A DNA stretch of 64,000 bases from Poa pratensis (Eukaryota; Streptophyta; Magnoliopsida; Poales; Poaceae), in contig CAMZMU010000117.1 in assembly GCA_947311845.1 (NCBI GenBank), forward strand, positions 71,333,444 through 71,397,443, written 5' to 3'. Made by a program: the position numbers and the translations under genes. This document shows positions 55,754 to 64,000 of this stretch, piece by piece (position 1 is the first letter of the stretch; every line of letters starts with the position of its first letter). Below the pieces are notes generated by a model. It was not told the DNA's origin and did no database searches. It worked only from the letters and a program-made list of their open reading frames with translations.

Positions 55754-57010
55754 TGAAAGAGCATTGTCGCTCTTAATCATGTTTTGATGTTGATGATAAT
55801 ACAAAGTTTGTATCTAACAGTTTTATACAAGTTTGAACAGGTCTTATGAATGTTGTCATTGCATTCGCGCAGCGATTCTCTACATTTTGATGGAACATTG
55901 CCAGGGGGCGGTACTACCGCTGGGATAGGCGGTAGTACCGCCAGCTCCCAGGAAACTGCACTGCAGAGGCAGTACCGCTGCGGGTGCCGCCGCGGGTACC
56001 GCTGATTCTGTGTTCTGGGCGCTTGAGCGGTACCACCAGCGGTACCTCCAGCGGTACCAGACGGTACCGCTGTGGTGGAAAAGCTGGAACCGGTACCGCT
56101 GCTGGTGCCGCTGTTTCCAGCGTTCGGAGGCCGTGTCCGGTACCTCGAGCGGTACCTGGAGCGGTACCAACTGGTACCGGGCGCGTGGGAATCGTGAAGA
56201 AGAGAGAAGACCGTTGACTGTCTGCGTTGCTGCGTTGAAGAACCCAGCGGTACCACCGCTTGTTCCAGCGGTAGTACCGCTGGCGCTGGTTTTCTGCCTC
56301 CAACGGCCAGATTGAAATAAAGGGGTATTTAAACCCCTTCTCCTACCTTGGGATATTTTGAGCTACTACTACAACTGAATCCCCATTGTTGCCAAAGCTT
56401 CAAACTACTAGATCTCCCACTCCAACCACTCAATCGACTTGATACTTTGAGGAGTGTCATAGGAGGTCTAGATCTACGTCTCCACCGAAGGAATTTCAAA
56501 TCCCCCCACACGGATAGTGTGGAACTTGCATCTTGGGTTGCTTGTAACTCGAGGTGCCTTTGTGAGTCTCGGAGGAAGTCCGAGACATTGTTGGGAGGCT
56601 TCAACTCATTGTGGAGTTCCCCGACCTTTGTGTACCGGCTTGGTCAACGCCATCAAGGTGACCTCATAGTGAATGAGCCGAACCCCCACGGGTAAAGCTC
56701 ACGGAGAATAGAGTGAGCACATCCGTGCTATTGGAGCGCCTAGGTGGCTCCACACTCCTCCAACGTAGACGTACTTCCCTTGGGAAGGAACTACGGGAAA
56801 CATCTCCGTGTCTCCACTTTGCGGTTACTTCTATCCTTTACTTGTTGCTTCCGCTACGTTGCTTACCTTGCTTGTATCACATAGGTTGCTCACTTAGTGC
56901 ACATCTAGTCAACCTTGTTATACTTTGCTCAAGCCTTAATTAATCGAAAAAGAATTAAAATTTGGTAGTCGCCTAATCACCCCCCCTCTAGTCGACATAT
57001 CGATCTTTCA
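55754..57010 (+). repeat. 3' LTR of Copia element
   Basis: A complete 1257-bp LTR from TGAAAGAGCATTG to CGATCTTTCA (TG...CA). Against the 5' LTR I see one substitution (56178, C for T) and a 4-bp length difference inside the hairpin loop (GCTGGGATAGGCGG against GCTATAGCGG), plus the 28 bp lost from the 5' copy. This near-identity means a very recent insertion. Confidence 0.93.
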
Positions 57011-58569
57011 GCTTGTTTTATACCAATTGCTACATGTTTTGCATCTACTTTATATCACTTTTATACATTTTTTGGGACTAACCTATTAACAAGATGCCGA
57101 AGTGACAGTTCCTGTTTTCTGCTGTTTTTGTGTTCCAGAAAAGCTAGTCTGGAAATATTCTCGGAATTGGACGAAACTACACGGGGGTGCCTATTTTTCC
57201 AGAACACACCTGACGGAGCGAAGGAGCAGCAGAGGAGGGCCACCAGGGCCCCACACGCCACGAGGGCGCGGGCCCCCTTCTGCCGCGCCCTGGGGTGGTG
57301 TGGGCCCCTCGGGGGTCCGCAGCCGCCGCCCTTTCGCCTACTTATTCCCCCCGACACGAAAACCCTAAGTACGTGAGCAAATATCCACGAAAAGATCCAG
57401 AGACGCCGCCGTCGTCAACCCTAGCTCGGGAGGGTTCAGAACCTCTTCCCGGCACCCTGCCGGAGAGGGGAATCGTCACCGGAGGCGTCTACATCGCCAT
57501 GCCTGCCTCCGGAGTGATGCGTGAGTAGTTCATCCTTGGACTACGGGTCCATAGCAGTAGCTAGATGGTTGTCTCTCCACTTTGTGCCATCATGTTTAGA
57601 TCTTGTTAGCTGCCCTGCATGATCAAGATCATATTATTGTAATGCTACATGTTGTGTTTGCTGGGATCCGATGAATATTGAATATTATGTCAAGTTGATT
57701 ATCAATCTATCTTATATGTTATTTAAGATCTTGCATGCTTTCCGTTACTCGTAGATGCTTTGGCCAAGTAGATGCTTGTAACTCCAAGAGAGAGTATTTA
57801 TGCTAGATAGTGGGTTCATGTCTCCGTTTAGCCTGGGACAGTGACAGAAAGTTCTAAGGTTGTGGATGTGCTGTTGCCACTAGGGATAACCTAACGATGC
57901 TATGTCCACGGACATATGTGTTTGTTTACATTACGCACTTTACTTAATGCAATTATCCGTTGCTTGCAACTTAATACCAACGGGGGACTCGGATGACAAC
58001 CCGGCGGTGGATTATTAGTCATAGATGCTGTTGGATAACGATCTATGTATTATGTCGTAATGCCCAATTAAATATCATAGTAGTCAACATGTCATGTATA
58101 TGCATTGTCATGCGCTCACTATTCGTCAATTGCCCAGCTGTAATTTGTTCACCCAACATGTTAGTTATCTTTTATGGAGAGACACCACTAGTGAACTGTG
58201 GACTCCGGTCCATTCTTTTACACTGATTAAACAACCACAAACTGCAAACTGTTCCTTTTTCATTCTCTGCAATTTAATACTCATTTTCCACACCATACGT
58301 TTAATCCTTTGTTTTCAGCAAGCCAGTGAGATTGACAACCTCACTGTTTCGTTGGGGCAAAGTAGTTTGATTGTGTTGTGTGCAGATTCCACGTCAACAG
58401 TCCAGACTCCCTGCGACAGCTATTTTTCTGGCGCCGTTGACAACCTTCTGAAGAGTTGCTGCTCCTACTGGTTCGATAACCTTGGTTTCTTTCTGAGGGA
58501 AAACTTGCTGCTGACTACATCATATCTTCCTCTTGGGGTCTCGCAACGAACGTGTGTTTCACGTCATCA
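57011..58569 (+). repeat. 3' LTR of Gypsy-type element, missing first 40 bp
   Basis: It matches 40875-42433 over the same 1559 bp with about 20 substitutions and two 1-bp indels by eye. It ends CACGTCATCA, followed by the target duplication TCGTC. The first 40 bases are absent at the junction with the nested Copia. Confidence 0.92.
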
Positions 58570-58574
58570 TCGTC

Positions 58575-59340
58575 TAGTTGTATATCTACCAACTCTGGGA
58601 CATGTGGAACCACATGCAACACTCATATCTATGTTCATATTGTGGGACCCACATGATAGTTCTAGATATGTATCTAGCATCTTTGAAACATGTGGACCCA
58701 CATGCAACACCCCTAGCCATTTTGACGTTGCACTTCTAGCTATGTTTGCAATGTTTGCATATTTTTCAAATATTTCCATCAGAAAATGCTGAGAATAATG
58801 GCAAACTGGTAATTCTATGAATTTGGAGGTTCGATATTGTCTCCTCAAATTCACTTCACACCTACACGTGAATATTAAGATCAAGTCTAACTTTTCGACT
58901 GGTCTCGATGCATAATATCATAGATTCCTGACGAATTGTGATGATCTCTCTATCGTGTGTTGTCTACCCCTTGGAACATCGTCGAAATGGGTAGACCAAT
59001 TGACTTTTCTCATTGACTGTGTAAGAGTAGGCCATAGAAGCATGTCAGTACCTAAAATGGAGCCTCATTTCTTGCTAGATTCGCTAAAATAATTGGTCAT
59101 TTTTTCTTATATCCTTGACCTAAAAATGCACTTTTTTCGAAACATTAGTTGAGCATGTGGGTCCACATGTCCTAAAGATGGCAGATATATAAATAGATGA
59201 TCATCAGTATTGCATGTGGGTCCACATGCCACAAAGGACCCATGCCACAAATATGATAGGTTAAGATGGCTAGGGGGTTGCATGTGGGTCCACATGTACC
59301 ATAGCCGGTAGATACATACCTATAAGAACTACTAGACATT
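58575..59340. repeat. Continuation of the CATGTGGACCCACATG repeat array
   Basis: Motifs GACATGTGGAACCACATGC, CATGTGGACCCACATGC, GCATGTGGGTCCACATG (several) and GTTGTATATCTACC continue the array interrupted at 40640-40834. Copies are more widely spaced and more diverged than to the left, and the array ends near 59340. Non-array AT-rich DNA occupies about 58745-59140. Confidence 0.8.
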
Positions 59341-59763
59341 TAGACCCACATGAACCAGCCCTAGACTACGAACTATTAAGACTTGTCACAAAATAAAAAT
59401 ACTTGTCAAATATGCCTAATTTGGTCATAATATAGTAGAAAAAATAATGGATTTCGAGTAGGTTAAAAAACCACTTGCTATAATTATCAAGTTTTTCATG
59501 AAAATGAGTTCATCTATATTTTAATTTCATGTTGGTAATTTTTTAGAATTAGTTTTGAATAATCTGGTCCTAAATTTCAGAGCCAAAAAATGGTTGAAAT
59601 CTTTGTGGCTGTCGCGTATTGTCAGTAGTCTCAACATAGTTTAAAAACCGGACCGGCAACCGGCGAGGGTCTGGGTTTATGGTTCACGGCTGGTTTACTT
59701 GGTTCACTTTTTCCCTCTTGGGGGAGTCGTCAACTGAACTCGATTGCCTGCTCTCACCACTAC
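59341..59763. other. No recognisable gene
   Basis: AT-rich then mixed-composition DNA without open frames. It is the left target flank of the next LTR element. Confidence 0.5.
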
Positions 59764-59768
59764 ACTAT

Positions 59769-60288
59769 TGTCGTCGTATCGGCATCTTGGATAGGAGACG
59801 GGGTCCTGCCAGCCGAGGGTGAACGTAGGGCAAGAAGGTGGACGTCGTCAAGGTCGGGATTGTACACGGCGGTTTACCCAGCTTCAGGCACCACGGCGGT
59901 GGCGGTGCCCTACGTGCTGCTATAACTCACTATAAGGCAATATCGCCGTGAACAGGTTACAATGAGTTGATTGTGTCTCTAAGAGTTGCCCTAAAGGCGT
60001 CCCGAGGTCCAGCTTATATAGGCGGCTGGACCTAGGGTTACAAGGTGAATACGTATCCAGCAAGTATACGGAGTCCTAAACCTAGCCGGCAAGTATGCCG
60101 CCTTCCGTCTTGGTCTTGGTGGCTTCATGGGCTTCAGTCTTGGGCCTCCTCCTTGCCGGCATCCGCCTTCCTTGGTCGTCAGCTATCTGGGCCGCCGGTA
60201 GGCAAAGCCTTCACCACCACTGCGGGCCACCCTGGACTAGCCGGATTGATCCATGCTGGTGATACCCCTAGTAGGTATATCCCCAACA
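59769..60288 (-). repeat. 3' LTR (minus orientation) of non-autonomous element
   Basis: 520 bp; in plus coordinates from TGTCGTCGTATCGG to ATATCCCCAACA. On the minus strand it is preceded by GGGGCTAA, a weak polypurine tract. The 104-codon plus-strand frame at 60045 is fortuitous and is repeated in the other LTR. Confidence 0.9.
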
Positions 60289-60689
60289 TTAGCCCCTGGA
60301 AGGGTTTAAGTTCTTCGGGCGCCGTCTTCTTTAGTCTGCGATATCCGCCTTGTTGTTGACGTTGTATGCGGCTGAAGAGCTTGAAGCATTCCACCGTTGG
60401 ATTAGGCGGCAGTCCGACCAGAGATGCCGGACGCATTGCCGCCAACATGGGAAAGACGGCCTGACCTCCTGTCAGGAATCTTCTACGAGTTGTCTTGTCA
60501 CATTGACTAGTTAAGTCGATAGTTGACGTGTCCATGTCATCCTTGGTCCACGACAGTTTGGACTCAAGGAGAGATGAGGTGACGTCATGATGGCATCTCT
60601 GCCGTGCCACGAAGGCGATGATGACGGCCGTGTCGCTGACGACAAGGCGGCTGTGCCACATTAGCAATTAAGCCGGAACATGGAGCTTT

Positions 60690-62310
60690 GTTGTTTTGTA
60701 CCAATCGATGTCTCCCCAAACTGGCCAGGTTTGGGCGATCGGAAACCACTAGTAATTTGGCGATTAATTTGCATAAACCGAACGCGATGATGGCGGCGTC
60801 CCGCCTAACATTGCAGACACGGTTAGACTGAAATTTGACGGCAAGGCGGCTGTACCACGAAGTTGACCTTGTTGCTGACAACAAGGCGGTTGTGTCGCTG
60901 ACGACAAGGCAGCCGTGCCACGGAGGCGTCGCGCCGCGTTAGCAACTAAGATGGAACGCGGCGATAAACGAGACAGCCGTGTCGCTGACGACAAGGCGGC
61001 TGCGTCGCTGATGATGGAGCTGCATGTGCAGCCCCCAAGTATCGGGCGAAGGCATTGTCGATGTCAAGCCCCTGAGTATCTGGCGATGGGCAGCGTCGAT
61101 GTCGAGCCCCCGGCTATGTTAGCCAGAGTTTTTCTTGATCCGCCTATCTGCAGCCCCCAAGCGTTGAGTCGACGTACTTGAAAGTTGGCTCGATGCTCAG
61201 AAGAACTTGTGGCGTTGTAGATCGAATGGCTGTAGTTGTCGAGGTTAGTGACGCCTTTACGAAAAGGCGGCTCAAGACGATGAAAGTGCTGCGACCGCAG
61301 CCCCAAGTGTCAAATATCCTGCATAGTAAACATAGCTGCATTAAGATGAACTTTTACTGTAAGCTGGACAAATGGAAGGCCTGAGCCGGTAGTTTTGGAA
61401 CAAACACTTAGGGTTGTAAATTTTATGTGGCCCGCCTTAATATTAATCTGGCATATATGCTTAACTTTTTGTATGTTGGCGGTACCGCAGCGCAGTTACT
61501 TCAGCTGAGTCAACCAGGGCTAGTACCAGATAGTTTAGACTCAGAGACCAAAGCCGACGTGTTGGTGCCAAAAACATACTACTAGGCAACCCACATATAA
61601 ACAATCAGAATAAGGATATTAGGCGGTGCAAAATGATTGCTTAATTTGGCCCGAAGGCGGCAAGTATCGAAAAGTTTGAACCACCTAGCACAGAGCAGAT
61701 TTTGGGTAACTTTGATACTAAGAGTATATGATCATATGAAAAGACAAAAGACGGCATGATCTCAGAGCATAACGAGCAAACCATATACTTTTATTTCATG
61801 ACCATACGATTAATTAAATGTTATAAAGAACTTAGCTGTTTGATGGCTTGACGTTGATGTCGAGGAGGGTGAATCGGAAGACGGCAGCCCCAGGCTGAAG
61901 AAGACATCCCTAAGATGTAGGCGGCAGCCCCCGGGATGTTGACGGCAGCCCCAGGATGTAGGCGGTAGCCCCCGGAATGTTGACGACAGCCCCGAGATGT
62001 AGGCGGCAGCCCCCGGATCCTAAGGCTGATTCCAACAAGGCGGCGGCTTCCGAGTTCTCCTCTTATGCTTGCCGGTTAGCGATTAAACCGGAACTCGATG
62101 ATAAATTTGCCGAAAAGGTGGCATGCCATGTCGGAATGCGACGATAAATATGCCGGACAGGCGGCGTGCCGCGTTAGCAATTAAGCTAAAACCGCGGAGC
62201 TAAACTGTTTTGTACCAATCGGTATCTCTCCAAACTGGCCAGGTTTGGGCGATCGGAAATAACAGATAGCAATTCGGCGGTGAATTCGCCTATACTGGAC
62301 GTCGGAACGA
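60690..62310 (-). repeat. Internal repeats of non-autonomous element
   Basis: A segment around CAAACTGGCCAGGTTTGGGC (60718-60742) recurs at 62230-62255 with similar flanks, including GATGGCGGCGTCCCGC at 60786 and 62354. Between them, phrases like GACAAGGCGGC and GTGTCGCTGACGAC repeat at 60640-61015. A 41-bp tandem unit with GATGTAGGCGGCAGCCCCC is present in about three copies from 61914 to 62025. The interior is built from repeats rather than genes. Confidence 0.75.
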
Positions 62311-63114
62311 ACCAGTGTTGGGTGACAATGAATTCGTCAAAACCTGATGCGACGATGGCGGCGTCCCGCTGGCATCGTGACATGGCGAGATTTGACGACC
62401 TAAACAGTCGCACGAGATGGCAATTAAGCCGCAAGGTAGCGATAAGGAAGGCGTTGAATTTGCCAAACTCAAGTGCGCACGTACAAGTAGCTAGACTACG
62501 AACTGATTAAATCAATTTGTACAGCCAGCACCAGTACGTACACATGCAAACTTATAGCGGTTTAATCATTGCCATCAGCTTATTTTATTGCTTGATCATG
62601 ACCTGCCATGGTCAATTAGAAGCAAGCACTTCTTTTCTTTTTGGGAATCCATCCCGTGACGAGAACGCATCGGGCTGCGTGGCCGGTCCTGCCACTGCGG
62701 ACGTGGCCTCTCCTGCCGTGAAGCGCATGGAATTTCCAACTCGTCGAGTACGGGAGATCACGCGTTTCCAGGAGACACGCTGAAGCCGGCGATGTGACCA
62801 GATGCGATCTGGCTGATGATATCGATGATCGCATTGACGCAGATCAACCGGCTAGATGCGATTTTGCTGGCTTGGCAGCTAACGCGTTGTGCTGCCGATA
62901 GCCCGTGAGACCCGATCTGCTGATCTCGGCGAGTTACGGAAACTGCCGACGAATCTTGATCTGATCTCAAGTACGGACGGAACATCGTCGATGGCTAGCT
63001 CCCGCATACGCGTCGGAGTAGAAGTCCAGCCGAATTGGATGATCCGGTCCGACTTGATCTTGTCGATGAAGGTGATGATGGATCCCGCCTGGAACGTGAC
63101 GCCTGACGCCTTAT

Positions 63115-63132
63115 GCCCCACGGTGGGCGCCA
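63115..63132 (-). other. Primer-binding site of non-autonomous element
   Basis: On the minus strand TGGCGCCCACCGTGGGGC lies two bases from the LTR at 63135. This form of PBS is common in grass LTR elements. I do not assign the tRNA. Confidence 0.75.
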
Positions 63133-63134
63133 AC

Positions 63135-63655
63135 TGTCGTCGTATCGGCATCTTGGATAGGAGACGGGGTCCTGCTAGCCGAGGGTGAACGTAGGGCAAG
63201 AAGGTGGACGTCGTCAAGGTCGGGATTGTACACGGCGGTTTACCCAGCTTCAGGCACCACGGCGGTGGCGGTGCCCTACGTGCTGCTATAACTCACTATA
63301 AGGCAATATCGCCGTGAACAGGTTACAATGAGTTGATTGTGTCTCTAAGAGTTGCCCTAAAGGCGTCCCGAGGTCCAGCTTATATAGGCGGCTGGACCTA
63401 GGGTTACAAGGTGAATACGTATCCAGCAAGTATACGGAGTCCTAAACCTAGCCGGCAAGTATGCCGCCTTCCGTCTTGGTCTTGGTGGCTTCATGGGCTT
63501 CAGTCTTGGGCCTCCTCCTTGCCGGCATCCGCCTTCCTTGGTCGTCAGCTATCTGGGCCGCCCGGTAGGCAAAGCCTTCACCACCACTGCGGGCCACCCT
63601 GGACTAGCCGGATTGATCCATGCTGGTGATACCCCTAGTAGGTATATCCCCAACA
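63135..63655 (-). repeat. 5' LTR (minus orientation) of non-autonomous element
   Basis: 521 bp, matching 59769-60288 with one substitution (CCTGCTAGCC for CCTGCCAGCC) and one added C. It is followed by the target duplication ACTAT. Confidence 0.9.
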
Positions 63656-63660
63656 ACTAT

Positions 63661-63891
63661 ACTACATTGTACTAGGCTCTGTTGCTCCTGTGACGCTGCC
63701 GGCATCAGCAGCAGCAACTGCATGCTTATTTCCCAAACCACCTCACTCGTGTTGTATCTTTTTTCCAACCAAAAGCGACGGACCTGTCTCATTCGTCCCA
63801 TGTTTTCGCAAAAGAAAGCTGTGGCCGACTAGCTAGCAAGGATATGACAATGGAGATTATTTGAACTACTCAAGCAGATATGCTAGAAATG
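63661..63891. other. Right target flank, no recognisable gene
   Basis: Short open frames without family resemblance; continuous with 59341-59763 before the retrotransposon insertion. Confidence 0.45.
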
Positions 63892-63987
63892 GAACAACTA
63901 TTCTACAACTCTATCGACATCAATATCGGCAACGGAAAGATCGCTAGCTTTTGGCATGCGCCCGCCCATGACTTGCCGGTTTTTTAA
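63892..63987 (+). pseudogene. LINE ORF2 fragment (RT-associated zinc-binding region)
   Basis: The frame reads EQLFYNSIDINIGNGKIASF then WHAPAHDLPVF and a stop. The pattern (S)..I.IG(D/N)G..ASFWH is typical of the segment joining the LINE reverse transcriptase to its zinc-binding domain in plants. It is only about 30 codons long and lies near the window edge, so the upstream part could not be traced. Confidence 0.45.
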
Positions 63988-64000
63988 AAATAGAATAGTG

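Larger units (their letters stand above)
45301..57010 (+). mobile_element. Copia LTR retrotransposon (SIRE/Maximus-like) nested in Gypsy-type 3' LTR
   Basis: Its order is LTR, PBS TGGTATCAGAGC (initiator-Met tRNA type), gag with zinc knuckle, coiled-coil spacer, protease, integrase, reverse transcriptase, RNase H, an extra frame, polypurine tract and LTR. Integrase before reverse transcriptase marks Copia. The length (11.7 kb), the long spacers and a frame after RNase H point to the SIRE/Maximus lineage. The right LTR abuts base 41 of the outer element's 3' LTR. The left LTR lacks its first 28 bp. gag and pol carry many frameshifts, so this copy cannot move on its own. Confidence 0.92.
40835..58569 (+). 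mobile_element. Gypsy-type non-autonomous LTR retrotransposon, split by a nested Copia
   Basis: LTRs begin TGATACGTCTC and end TCATCA. A 5-bp target duplication TCGTC flanks the whole element (40830-40834 and 58570-58574). The 5' LTR is followed by a PBS TGGCGCCGTTGCCGGGGA (Asp-tRNA type, common in Triticeae Gypsy families of the Sabrina/WHAM sort). The only coding capacity is a 215-codon frame; there is no protease, integrase or reverse transcriptase, so it is non-autonomous. Without the nested Copia it would be about 6 kb. The LTRs differ by about 20 substitutions over 1559 compared bases by eye, about 1.3 percent. Confidence 0.9.
59769..63655 (-). mobile_element. Non-autonomous LTR retrotransposon (minus strand)
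   Basis: LTRs of 520 and 521 bp lie at 59769-60288 and 63135-63655, flanked by the target duplication ACTAT (59764-59768 and 63656-63660). Orientation is minus. The PBS TGGCGCCCACCGTGGGGC reads on the minus strand next to 63135, LTRs read TGTTGGGGATATACC at their 5' end, and a TATATAAGC promoter motif lies in each LTR on that strand. The 2.85-kb interior has no frame above 162 codons and no retrotransposon protein domain. It would need enzymes in trans. The LTRs differ by one substitution and one base of length, so the insertion is very young. Confidence 0.9.

Noticed and set aside
60179..60667. 162-codon minus-strand frame at the end of the non-autonomous element
   Set aside because: It crosses from interior into the LTR, and no gag, pol or other domain is recognisable.

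Overview
This window looks like plant nuclear DNA from a large grass genome, most likely a Triticeae species (wheat, Aegilops, barley or rye group). The reasons are the Stowaway-type MITEs, the LTR retrotransposon families and their tRNA primer-binding sites, plant LINE fragments with RNase H-like ends, Helitrons, and a monocot-type dirigent gene. I see no bacterial or organellar operon structure, CRISPR array or rRNA. Host coding content is very low. The only host gene I regard as intact is a dirigent protein gene at 30420-30968 on the minus strand. Most of the rest is transposable elements, their broken genes, or DNA with no recognisable feature.

Layout. 1-8.8 kb: gene-empty DNA with a Stowaway MITE and a long inverted repeat at 6.6-7.5 kb. 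8.8-10.4 kb: a hAT transposon with a perfect 8-bp target duplication that keeps only the two ends of its transposase gene. 11.3-18.1 kb: small DNA elements, two LINE fragments and a Helitron 3' end. 19.1-26.2 kb: two copies of a duplicated locus carrying an F-box/Kelch pseudogene, separated by foldback elements and a GC-rich repeat. 26.5-31 kb: a decayed tandem dirigent locus. One copy is intact; another is reduced to its last 11 codons and is abutted by a 2.0-kb PIF/Harbinger element carrying a Myb/SANT-NAM-like gene. 33.8-35.9 kb: a decayed tRNA-Val gene beside a 1.95-kb Helitron with a captured RNase H-like fragment.

37.4-59.3 kb is a nest of insertions. An array built on near-palindromic CATGTGGACCCACATG motifs was split by a 17.7-kb Gypsy-type element (40835-58569, target duplication TCGTC on both sides). 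That element's 3' LTR was in turn entered by an 11.7-kb Copia element (45301-57010, SIRE/Maximus-like). The Copia element has a frameshifted gag-pol and, downstream of RNase H, an extra open reading frame with its own leader and a predicted intron. 59.8-63.7 kb is a third young insertion, a minus-strand non-autonomous LTR element with target duplication ACTAT and nearly identical LTRs.

The elements do not form a pathway; the window records successive insertion, duplication and deletion. The most unusual items are the intron-bearing accessory gene of the Copia element, the hairpin/GGTACC-rich LTR motif repeated beside that gene, the PBS-like sequence inside the Gypsy LTRs, and the Harbinger insertion sitting at the breakpoint of a dirigent gene remnant. 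All calls are from reading the sequence; no database search was run.
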